Assembly (NCBI RefSeq): GCF_000149955.1
Contig: NC_030986.1
Coordinates: 6,560,635-6,624,634 of the forward strand
Length of the DNA: 64,000 nucleotides
DNA from: Fusarium oxysporum f. sp. lycopersici 4287
Lineage: Eukaryota > Ascomycota > Sordariomycetes > Hypocreales > Nectriaceae
Direction of reading: 5' to 3'
Of the stretch, positions 55,287 to 64,000 are shown piece by piece. Made by a program: the position numbers and the translations under genes. The notes below the pieces were generated by a model. The model was given only the letters and a program-made list of their open reading frames with translations, did not search any database and was not told the DNA's origin. Numbering within the stretch: position 1 is the first letter of the stretch; each line of letters begins with the position of its first letter.

Positions 55287-56720
55287 CTAAAAAACAACAG
55301 CAAGCGTAAAGCCAGTATTGTAGAGTCTTGTTGCAAGGACAAATGTAGTGCCAGCCAGACAAAGTACGCCAGCAAAAACCTTATCACCTGTCCATCCACC
55401 AGCACCATCAATGATTACGCCGCTGATAGGGCTTGTTGTAAGACCACCGATAGAGGACACGCAATAAATAACACCAGTACGGAAGCCGATTTCAGACATG
55501 GGCGAAATCTGCGCAACCAAAGGGGAGATAAGTGAGACATATGCGCCAGAACAGAGGCCAAAAAGCGCAGCAAACGCGATAACGCCGCCTGTAGTGGAAC
55601 AAGGAATCCAAAGAGCGAGGATCCAGATTGCAGTAAGATAGCATACAATGGTGAAAGTATTGTAGCAACCAATGCGATCTCCTGCAAAGCCGGATAGAAT
55701 TCTCCCAAAGAGACTGCCTGCATTGAGTATAGGGATAAGATACTCAGTGATAGAAGCGTCTATACCGATATCGAGTGCTTGGACAGGCAGATAAGTAATT
55801 GGAACGTAGATCCCAAAAGTAAAGCAGAAGAAGCCTAGAAGGCATAAGACAAACCCTGGCTCCTTGAATAGCTGCTTTACTTGATTATGGCTCAATTTGG
55901 CGGGCTGAGGTCTGCGGAACGTACGCACCGTTAGATTAGCGACGATGAGGAGGCCGAGGATGAGGAAGGCGCAGATACGCATGGTCCAGCTATAGCCAAC
56001 GTCTTTAATAAGGCGGGTAACCATGATTGGGAAGACTATGCCACCCAGACTTGAGCCTGTGGCCATGATACCGAAAGCAGCTCCTGTCTTTGTGGTAAAC
56101 CAACCGTGGATAACGTTTAAAGCTATAAATGACTTAGTCTTTATTCAGGGTAAAAGGTAGATATCATTCTTACCAGCTTGAAAAATGGCAGCAACGCCAA
56201 CAGCAGAACAGACACCCTGGCTAAGTAGAATTTGATAATACTTAGTAGCGAGAGATGCCATCATTAGGCCGAAAACATGAAGAAGTGATCCCCCAAAGAG
56301 CAGATACCGAGGACCATAAGAATCATATATTTTGCCGACAATAGGTCCCATGGCCATCATAAAAAAGATCTGAAGCGAGGGAATCCAGGAGATAGTACTT
56401 GATGAATAGTTGGGAAGTAGTTCATTCTCAAAGTATTCCTGAAATGCTCCAACACTATTGATCCAACCAAAGCTGCAGAATGAGGCACACCATGTTCCTA
56501 GAACGACGAACCAAGCGACGCCGCCGTTAGGGGGTTCCGGTTGCTGTGAGGCCAGGGGAGGAGCTGCCTCGGGGTCTGGTTCTCTGCCGGCGTTCTCCTC
56601 TGTACTAGGCTCAACGTCTTCGGTCTTGTTGGTCATAGCATCCTCAGCCTGTTGGAGAGCCATGCCTGTTGCCTGTGAAGCCAGGGATGGCGTCACCAGG
56701 TCGTCGCTATTTGTTGACAT
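55287..56720 (-). CDS. MFS transporter, monocarboxylate-porter type
   Basis: Two exons (56720-56174, 56122-55287) with a 51-nt intron, 460 aa. After an acidic, Glu/Pro-rich cytosolic N-terminus of about 64 residues come twelve likely membrane helices. The signature of fungal MCT-like permeases is present: PPNGGVAWFVVLGTWCASF at helix 1, then GAFQEYFENELL, and HGWFTTKTGAAFGIMATGSS at helix 5. Family members carry monocarboxylic acids such as pyruvate or aromatic acids across the plasma membrane, but many fungal ones are uncharacterised or belong to secondary metabolism. In this context it could import or export the acids handled by PAD1 and FDC1. Intact. Confidence 0.87.
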
Positions 56721-57217
56721 GTTATTGTGTGAATTCAGAGACTGGTGGCCACTTCGAGCAGTGAAAGGAAAGGGTCATCTAGTTAAAGTCGTTTTGATGG
56801 TGAAGGTCGATGTAAGGAAGTCTTTTTCTTTTTTTTTTTTTTCTTTTTGGAAACTTGGGGTGCGCCGGGGCCTTTTGTATACTGTTATATGAATGACGGA
56901 AATCATACAAGAAATGACTGTGATGGCTTTAATACGATGGTACCCGAAATTAAACTTCCGACCATCTACTCATTAGACTCGGGTTTCTCGGCACATAGAA
57001 GACGCAGTTGCAATATCTTCCTTAACTGGTCACCACTAATCCTTGCACTTCGCCAATTGACTGCCTTGTATGTATAGGTAACCGTGCAGGTATACTTCCT
57101 TAGACCGGATCGATGCGGAGGAATCGTAAATGTCTTAGCGTACCTACTGGCCCTATGAGATTTGTTCTCTCGGGCGTAATACACTCTATCTATCTGTGCT
57201 TCCATAGTTGGTTGGCT
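56721..57217. other. Transporter upstream region
   Basis: Contains a T-rich run (56825-56850) as expected for a fungal promoter read in either direction. No gene recognised. Confidence 0.4.
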
Positions 57218-57352
57218 CTAGTTTAAGTTCCGGTTTTCGGAACAGGGGCTTTGCCGGAACCAATTTAAAACTTTGGAACAGTCTCGTCTTCCGCTCCCTT
57301 TCGGGTATTCCCTTTCCGTCTTCCCTTTTCCTGCTTTCGGCCATTCTATAGC
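57218..57352 (+). repeat. Dispersed block B, related to 38664-38830
   Basis: Starts CTAGTTTAAGTTCCGGTTTT, with AATTTAAAACTTTGGAACAG and a CCCTTTCCGTCTTCCC tract, in the same order as block A. It includes TTCCGGTTTTCGGAA at 57228-57242. It lies 500 bp upstream of the transporter gene and 130 bp beyond the 3' end of a hAT transposase relic, so it could be part of a transposon end. Confidence 0.75.
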
Positions 57353-57479
57353 ACACAATGCAGGCTTTCTAATCATGCGCCATACGCCATACGGACCTGA
57401 ATGGTTTATGGTGTATGATCTATTCTCGTTTGTCGAACTAAACCATATACTGCCCATACGGCAAATGACGCCAAACCGG

Positions 57480-58150
57480 TCAATGGCCCACATCTTCCTC
57501 TAGAGCGCTGGTGCTTCCCTCCTCTGCCATGTATTCATATTGTTCAACCTCGTCTAATTGTAGCCCCGCCGTTCTACCACTGCGAATCCAGCTCTCCAAG
57601 CATTCCCCCTTTTCAATTGTCGATGCTCCAAAGAGCATTCGATCCCACGAAATTGTACGCCTTAATCCAGAGAATGTACGCTCAGGGTCAGCAGACATGA
57701 CGGGTATTGAGAGAATGTTTATTGCTATCTTTGACAGTCGGGAAAAGCGCTCCTTCTGCTCATCGTGGAGCCACCAGACAAGGCGGGAGCAGTCAATCGG
57801 AATAGGCGGCTGGGAGGTGTAGGTTTCGTATTCAGCAACGCCGGGGTCTGTGCCTATGACATTAAGCTCCTTTGCAAGCAGGTCATACCCATCCAGCTCC
57901 AGTGCCGGAACAACGGAAGGAGTAGTACAAACGGTTAGCAGGTTCTTGTATTTGCCTTTCCACAACTTCTTCACCACTGGAAAGATCTTCTTATGCCGGG
58001 CCTTTAGCCAATTTTTCTGTATATGAGCCTTTCCTCAGCATGGATGGAGAATAAGCGCTGCAGCGTATGCCGGACTCTCATCGGAGAGCCGGTAATATTT
58101 GTCGAAGACATGCCAGTTAGTCAGTACTGGACGCAAGTAACTGTTGGTTC
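57480..58150 (-). pseudogene. hAT transposase C-terminal relic
   Basis: Reads WHVFDKYYRLSDESPAYAAA, a stop at about 58030, then KNWLKARHKKIFPVVKKLW and the dimerisation domain (ILSIPVMSADPERTFSGLRR, TISWDRMLFGA, IEKGECLESWIRSG). The N-terminal zinc-finger and first catalytic region are missing. Longer than the relic at 16671-17035 and clearly a different copy. Confidence 0.8.
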
Positions 58151-59274
58151 ATCTTGTATCTGCTGAATGCTTGCTGGTAATGCTTGTGAAGAACATCCAT
58201 GGTAAATAATATATAATTAAGCGTTAAATAATACCCCTTAGTAAGTAAAGTTATCTTCTAAACTAGCTGTAAGAAGTTCCGCGTCTTATAAAGGTTTTGC
58301 CAATCCTGTAGTGCTAAGTATTCGTCCACAAGGGCGTCGTAGTACTTGTCCTGATACCACTGATATGCTCCTCCTTATCAAGAGCGGCATCAAGCAGCAC
58401 CGCTCATCATATGTCAACTCAATCAAATCAATCAACTCAACTTCGAGCTTGAGGGCTATCAATGAAATCAACTTTGACTTCAAAGTTGATTTGATTGACA
58501 TATGAGCGCTGCAACCATTGTCCAATCCACAAACTATTGAGCCATTTCAACGCAGCTAAATAAAGCACCCAATGCAACAATACAAACCCCTTCAACTATG
58601 CAATCCCCTGTAAAGAAAGTGCAAGCTCGCAGCAAGCCCAGCACTTACGAACCTCCATTTCCTGCATACAGCATGGATCGGAACGATCAGAAGACATATG
58701 CTACATCTCTAATGGGTGTGCAGCATTCTGCAGACGACGATGCACCAACATGAATAATGTAGGCTGAGAGATTTTTTTATCCACTCAATTGTGTGATCCA
58801 CTCGCATGTAGATCACGTTAATGCACGAGTAACATACAGATTTTGCCTTGAGTATCAAAAGGACAGTTGAAGGTATTAACAAAAGAAGGTTTACAGTAAA
58901 GGTATAATATGTATATAAGAGTAGAGTAGAATGAAAGGGAATGCTATTATAAAACCAAACCGCCCACCGAGAGGCGACTTTGAGGCCTTAATACGAAGCT
59001 TAACCTGGGCGTTGCCGTCCGGGTTGCACCAAAGGTGTATGAAACCCGGCCGTCAGCTCGCGGACCCCTTCGACTTCCCGACCCCGAGTGGAGATCGGAT
59101 CGTGTCGAGAGCCCGCTGCCGAAGGGATGGAGAGTAGCAGGTCAAGATTGGGTGTGAAGCGCATGTAGAAAATACCCGGCTTGTCCCCTTCGGATAGATC
59201 CCGATAGATTCAGGACTTTCGGAATACCATCACCAGTCTTCTTATTGCTTTCATTCTATATTCGTTAAACAATC
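58151..59274. other. Intergenic with an inverted repeat
   Basis: 58400-58435 (CATATGTCAACTCAATCAAA and on) pairs with 58480-58510 (TTGATTTGATTGACATATG), a possible stem-loop or a small transposon end. The remainder shows no gene. Confidence 0.45.
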
Positions 59275-59559
59275 ATGGCGCCTGAACAACAACGTCCACC
59301 GCGTATTCTCACTTGTGTGCTCTGTCACCAACGCAAGAAGAAGTGCGATCGCAAAAGGCCATGTTCATCTTGCACCGAGGTAAGCTGTCTTGCACCCATG
59401 TAAGACACGAGTTAACTATTAGCAGGCCGGAATAGAATGCATCCCAAGTACGCCAGCTCCCAAGCGCAGTCATCGCAAACCTGTGAAGGAAATACTGGCA
59501 CGGCTGGACCGTTGTGAGGAGCTTTTGAAGAAATGTAATTGCGTGCAAAAGCCTTGGAA
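59275..59559 (+). pseudogene. Truncated Zn2Cys6 transcription factor
   Basis: Exon 1 (59275-59379) and exon 2 (59426-59559) encode the zinc cluster CVLCHQRKKKCDRKRPCSSC split from AGIEC by a 46-nt intron, then a basic linker and a coiled-coil-like LARLDRCEELLKKCNC. After the likely donor GTACGT at 59560 no continuation with the usual regulator domain can be found in the following 600 bp, where frames are closed. So only the DNA-binding end remains. CGGAA motifs lie at 59990-60035 downstream. Confidence 0.7.
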
Positions 59560-60224
59560 GTACGTTTCGCTGAAGATGGGTAATATCCTGGTGGACTAAC
59601 TGTGTTGTTTAGGAGTTAGGAAATCTACACAGGCCAAATCCTAATGACCAGCTAACTTGGGTTTGTGTTTTGTCACAAAAGGCAACGGTTGCACAGCATA
59701 GAATGTCTGACGGCAGCTGTTCACTTCTCAATGTTGGCACACATCAATCTTGTTGAAGATGGTTTTTTTGGTTTGACAACAGATGGGCACGCGAGCTCTT
59801 GCTTTTCGTCACTACAGGTCATTCCAGATGCGGAAATGCGAGGTTCTCGTCGATGCAAATCGCTCCCTATTGCAAAAACTTTCATTTCTTGGCTCGGGAC
59901 TTCGGGTTACTTATCGACTCCTAGCGCATGTTACTGCGTATCACTTAGAAATAACTGATTGCGCTGTAACTGTTCCTAAAGGCATAACTCTCGGAACAGG
60001 AACTACGGCGGAATAGCAACTGTAGCGGAATAGGAACTACGGATCTACTGATGTTTTGTCTTGCGTTATTTACTTTACATAAATTGATTAAAGAAAATCT
60101 CCTTGAATAAAATATACTTGTTTATTAATAAAAGTTAAAGTAATATCTTTTTATTAATAGGAGCTTTTTATACTAGTTTATTTACTATATATTATTATAT
60201 TTTATACACGTAAACTATCTAGTA
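59560..60224. other. Intergenic, no gene recognised
   Basis: Three short ORFs without known motifs, then CGGAA-type repeats (about 59985-60035) and AT-rich sequence up to the pogo element. Confidence 0.4.
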
Positions 60225-62064
60225 ACGTACATGGTAAGCGAGTGCAACAAACAAGCGAGTGCAACACAACATCCCAACATCACAAATAGGAATAGCCATA
60301 AAAACACAATAGACTATTAATTAAGTAAAATTAATCGCTATATCCTTCCAGAGGCATAGCCACAACTATCTGACAGGTCCTTGCATTATGTCCTGTCGTG
60401 CCGCACGCTCTACAGCGCCTTTCCTTTCTTCGCGCATGCCCTCCTTGACCACCACTTCTCGATGGTCCATCCACCGCCTGCGCATCAACATCCGTTTGGT
60501 CAATTACTTGCCTTCCTTCCTCTACTGTCATCACACCTCCTTTCTGTAACCAGGTTCTTTTTGCCCTACGCCGGCGGCTTACTATCTCATTTGCCTGTTC
60601 AAGATCTTGGACCCTGGCCTCTAACAAGGCAACCTTATGCATAACTATCTTTGTTCCCTTAGAAGAAGACCTCAATGCTTCTAGAATCGACTCTGGAGAG
60701 CTACTTTTATGCCTTTTGATTCTCCTTTCAAGATATTCAAGCTGAGAGTCTGCCTCGAGGATAGTCTTTGGGGTCTTTGAAACCCAAGGGGTCGAGGGGC
60801 TAACTACCGCCTCCGCAGGCGTCGGAGTCCGCAGCTGCATATCGAGCTTCGAGATTACACTTTCTGGGTCGAGAGGAGCAAGTCCGGCTCCTCTAAAGGC
60901 TGCTTTAATATTTTTCTCTGTCATTGTGGCCTGGTAGGCGGTGTAAAAAGCCAGGAAGAACTCGGTTTTGGAAATGTGGGTTACAGAGCATCTGATTAAA
61001 TGCTCGATTTCTTGCGCCAAAGCACCCGACATCACGAAGCTGCAGCAGATGAGACGAATGAGGCGGTATACAAAGCGTGATGATTTTATTTGCCTTGCAA
61101 TATCTCTCAAAGTCGACCGAGTGGTGACTTTCGTGTCCGTCGAGGATCAGGAGACGATAGCGATTCTTTGATTGCTTGGTAGTACACCGGTCGAAGTGCT
61201 TTAGCCACTCGAGGCCTAACTCGTTATCTGTCCAGCCATTAGGGTTCGTCCCAATAGCCCAATCGCCCGGGAGGTTACTTTCCTGGTACCAGTTGGCGAG
61301 GTGATATTGGCCGGCACCTATGATGAACGGCGCGATCTCCCAGCCTTCCGCATTGATCGCCTGGATCACAGTAATCCATTCACGGTTTCCAGGCTGCACT
61401 GATTTTGGTTTTCCGCGTCTTTCTGTGCCTGTGACAACCATTCCGCTTGCGATCATGCCCATTAGAAAGCCAACCTCATCAAAGTTATAGATATCAGCCA
61501 GATTAATACCATATTTCGCGATTGTGTTTTCTACGAGCTTAAACCACTTTCTAATCTCGGTTGGATCTTCGCCTTTAGCCCTCTGGTAGTCATACCTGCG
61601 AAAAAACCGCGTCTTGGGCTCTTTGTGTCGCTTGATGAAGTTAGAAGCCCAGCGCTTGCCGACGGGTGGCGCGTCGCGGTCAGCGAGCAATCGGTTGGCC
61701 ATTTCTTCCACACTACGCAGTCGCAGGGGAAATCCTCGCGAATCCAGGTCGAGGATAAACTGAACTATGATCTGCTCCTCTAGATCAGATAGTTTGCGTG
61801 ATTTAGGCACCCAATCGCATCGAGACTGCATGCCTCGCTGACGGCAACCTAGCTTCTGATGACAGACTTGGTATATTGATGCAGCGCCTCGGATGCTTAG
61901 TTTTGGATCATTTTGAAGGGCTTGTAGGGCAAGAAGAATTTTTGCTTCATCATTTGACTGGGACATCTTTAATGGTTGAGAATCAATTGATCAAATGTAC
62001 AGAGAAGAGAATGAGGGATTTTTGTGACACATGCTTGTCTGTGACATAAGCTTATCATGTACGT
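60225..62064. mobile_element. Pogo-type transposon, 1840 bp
   Basis: TA at 60223-60224 and 62065-62066. Left end ACGTACATGGTAAGCGAGTG then CAAC, with AAGCGAGTGCAAC present twice. Right end complement ACGTACATGATAAGCTTATG. The two ends differ mostly by transitions, so the copy has aged. One transposase gene on the minus strand. Confidence 0.9.
60331..61966 (-). pseudogene. Pogo/Fot-type DDE transposase with a frameshift
   Basis: The first frame (61966 to about 61030) has the CENP-B-like HTH region, YNFDEVGFLMG (first Asp), LLILDGHESHH (second Asp) and QLRDVGCFG (third Asp). It then shifts: the expected stretch after CFG is shortened and reading continues in another frame as QEIEHLIRCSVTHISKTEFF through a coiled coil (LEARVQDLEQANEIVSRRRR) to the CCHC knuckle CRACGTTGHNARTC. 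A small deletion near 61025-61035 explains this. All three catalytic residues survive. Close relative of the copy at 48849-50579. Confidence 0.88.
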
Positions 62065-62066
62065 TA

Positions 62067-63086
62067 TATCTTTTATAAAATACAGTTATAAGAGAAATTC
62101 ATATAAATTTAAATCAAATATAAATTAAACTATTATTTATTTTTAAATTAATTAGTTTTTATAAGTTTAAAATAGAACTATATTACAATTAAATGCTATT
62201 CTAATAGTAATATAATTAGTTACTTTTCGTCAATCTTATACTTCTTTACAGTACATTAAATACTATGTTTTAAATTATTTTAAAGTGTTTAAAGTATAAG
62301 AAGAGTTTTAAGTTTATCTCTCTTTATATACATTTTATAAAAGTATTATTTTATATTCTTAATATATCAGTTATAATACTTATTAGTGTATTTTCTATAT
62401 CTATTTATTATTATTAAGTATTAATTATTATTATTATTATTATTATTATTACTCATATTAATAGGCATTTCAGGCTTATTTAACCTGTATCTAATTACTT
62501 AGTTTATTCCATTTCCTCTTGCTTTTAGACTTGTTACCCAACTGCGGTGAAAACGCCTACTCTTCTTTTTCCAATTGTCGCGTACCCCTGTCGACTTCAC
62601 ACAGGTGGAGCCCAAACTTGGGAGCGGTGCGAGTAGCGACCAAGTTTGCAATAAGCACAGGCCGTTTGGATGCTATACAGACACGCAAAACATACCAACA
62701 AGACAAGATAATAAGAGCTAACATAGTACATCCTCTGGTAGACAGACCAGGCTTCAGCCGCTGAAGATGGGACGCTGAACACTTGAAGAAGTTGGCCTTC
62801 AAGCAGGCCCGTCGTAGCGCAGGGACAAGAGAGGCTGGGAAATGTGGTGAAGAGTAGGGATTGGTGAGGTTTCAGGGTTTCAGGACAAGAAGTCGGAAAA
62901 TAATGTAACGAGATTCAACTTTGTGGGCCACGTGAGGCATATCCTCCCGAGCGGAATAAATTCATTCATTCATTCATTCAGTTCCAGTGGGACGTAAAGC
63001 GATTCCGAACCGTGATTCCGAAGCGGAATTCCGGAACCGGAATGAACAAATGTCACCCTGCCTTGTTTCATATATATGTATCGCAC
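62067..63086. other. Intergenic, AT-rich then CGGAA-rich, no gene recognised
   Basis: 62067-62500 is very AT-rich. 62519-62810 is open in several frames but without known motifs. ATTCATTC repeats lie near 62960, and GATTCCGAACCGTGATTCCG plus AAGCGGAATTCCGGAACC at 63001-63040. Confidence 0.4.
62423..62451. repeat. (ATT)n microsatellite
   Basis: About nine to ten ATT triplets in a row. Confidence 0.9.
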
Positions 63087-63250
63087 TGAGCGTGCTTAAA
63101 GGGCGAAAGTGAATATGATGAGCAGCAGCAAAATGTGTCTGTGTAGGGTATTCTATCCCATAGCTTCTACTTTAATCACCTAGCTTGATTACTAAGGGCT
63201 GTTGTTCCTGAGGCTCGTTGAGACAATGCCCGGCCTGCGACAATATGTAA
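63087..63250 (+). repeat. Probable solo LTR, copy 2
   Basis: Partner of 54666-54840: ATCGCACTGAGCGTGCTTAA at the start, CTAGCTTGATTACTAA in the middle and CCTGCGACAA near the end. Confidence 0.55.
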
Positions 63251-63856
63251 TATTAAAAGCTTCTATAAAACCAACCCTACTTATCTGTAAACAGAGTACA
63301 AACCGGATCACTGCGCAACTAGGCATAGTCGATCTCTGACCATCTTCAATCAAACGCAGCCACTCCCGCACTCACGTTAAACCATGACTGTCCAGAACCC
63401 AGGCACGAGCAGGCTTCGAGAATCACTCGTGTTTCTGTGTTTCTTGGAATCACAAAGTGATTCTCCTATGATATCATGACCACCACAAGTATATGGATCA
63501 CACTCATTAGCACTTTCATAGACTCTAGCTTACCAGCTATCACTAAAACCTGTCTACCTCAATAAGCCTCACCTACATTGACTATTAAGAGACGTAACAC
63601 TTCACTTGGCTCAGCATCACGCCCTATGACTCTGCAAAGTTGCAAACATGGACCTTGTACGGACTAGGTTATCCCTTGGGAACCCAACCGTTACAATATC
63701 GGTACGTAATGCCGACCATGAGCGGAAGATGTATGTATGTGTATTTTTCGTCCGGGGGGCCATCGGCCCCGAAAAGTCCCCTGCTGGGGCACAGGACGTG
63801 CTGGGCTAAACTACCTACAATTGCTGTCGCATCCGAATCTACCTAGAAAACCCGCA
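63251..63856. other. Intergenic, no feature recognised
   Basis: No conserved coding motif. A 68-codon ORF at 63640 has no recognised domain. Confidence 0.4.
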
Positions 63857-64000
63857 ATGTCCACTTGCATCAACGGAGAGCGCCGGACGCCCTTTCCCCC
63901 AAGTGGCACCTGCCCTACTTGTAGCCAGCCCTACCGTAGTTTCAAGCACATCGTCTTGGACGTCAAAGCAGGTGGTCCTGGCAAAGTTGCATGCAACCGC
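63857..64000 (+). CDS. Possible 5' end of a gene running off the window
   Basis: From the ATG at 63857 the frame is open for 48 codons to the edge. It holds a CxxC pair (GTCPTCSQPYRSF) and GC-rich codons unlike the surroundings. It could be the start of a zinc-ribbon-like or unrelated protein, or chance. Confidence 0.3.
   Translation, partial: MSTCINGERRTPFPPSGTCPTCSQPYRSFKHIVLDVKAGGPGKVACNR

Noticed and set aside
58400..58510. Inverted repeat as the end of the hAT element
   Set aside because: Both arms lie on the same side of the transposase relic, so they cannot be its two terminal repeats; kept only as a possible stem-loop.
59665..60016. ORFs of 97 and 77 codons as the continuation of the truncated Zn2Cys6 gene
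   Set aside because: Translations show no fungal-specific regulator domain and cannot be joined in frame with good splice sites.
62519..62802. ORFs on both strands, 81 codons each
   Set aside because: Open on both strands with no recognisable motif on either.

Overview
The window is nuclear DNA of a filamentous ascomycete (Pezizomycotina, most likely a Sordariomycete or close relative). The evidence is short introns of about 40-90 nt with GTAAGT-type donors and CTAAC-like branch points, typically fungal families (Zn2Cys6 regulators, HET, CFEM, RTA1, F-box, OTT_1508-type deaminase, berberine-bridge-type FAD oxidases), and several transposon classes. Many transposon copies are broken by C-to-T or G-to-A changes, as expected from repeat-induced point mutation (RIP). 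It is a gene-sparse, transposon-rich accessory region with one denser metabolic block.

1-29 kb is mostly accessory. It starts with a Mutator-like element with long inverted ends and a single-frame transposase ORF broken by six stops (200-3332). Two paralogous class C beta-lactamase-like serine hydrolase genes follow in opposite orientation (3526-5279 minus, 14658-16393 plus), with a short relic of the same gene between them near 9.5 kb. Also here are a LINE-endonuclease/GH76 chimeric pseudogene, a frameshifted F-box gene, a CFEM fragment, a minisatellite, an intact RTA1 membrane protein, a hAT relic, an OTT_1508-type deaminase, a C2H2 zinc-finger gene, a pogo-type MITE, a DUF6914-like pseudogene, an aminoglycoside phosphotransferase-like gene with an early stop, a HET-domain relic and an AT-rich, RIP-like Fot/pogo element.

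29-35 kb holds an intact secreted FAD-linked oxidase, a Zn2Cys6 regulator and a GFA-domain protein.

36.6-56.7 kb is the metabolic core. A secreted type-B carboxylesterase is divergent from a large Zn2Cys6 regulator. Next comes a PAD1/UbiX flavin prenyltransferase divergent from an FDC1/UbiD decarboxylase. An amidohydrolase, an unrecognised 267-aa protein, an aldehyde dehydrogenase and a monocarboxylate-type MFS transporter follow, with transposons between them. PAD1 makes the prenylated flavin that FDC1 needs to decarboxylate cinnamic, ferulic or sorbic acids. In Aspergillus niger this pair sits with the Zn2Cys6 regulator SdrA, so the regulator here is a candidate equivalent. I infer, but cannot prove, that the esterase, aldehyde dehydrogenase and transporter extend this into a module for releasing, importing and detoxifying aromatic or unsaturated weak acids. 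CGGAA-type inverted motifs recur in several of its promoters.

57-64 kb returns to repeats: a hAT relic, a truncated Zn2Cys6 gene, a second pogo element, a probable solo LTR and a possible gene start at the right edge. One run of 591 N (49175-49765) lies inside a transposon. No rRNA, convincing tRNA or CRISPR was seen. Exon boundaries were deduced by eye from splice consensus and frame continuity.
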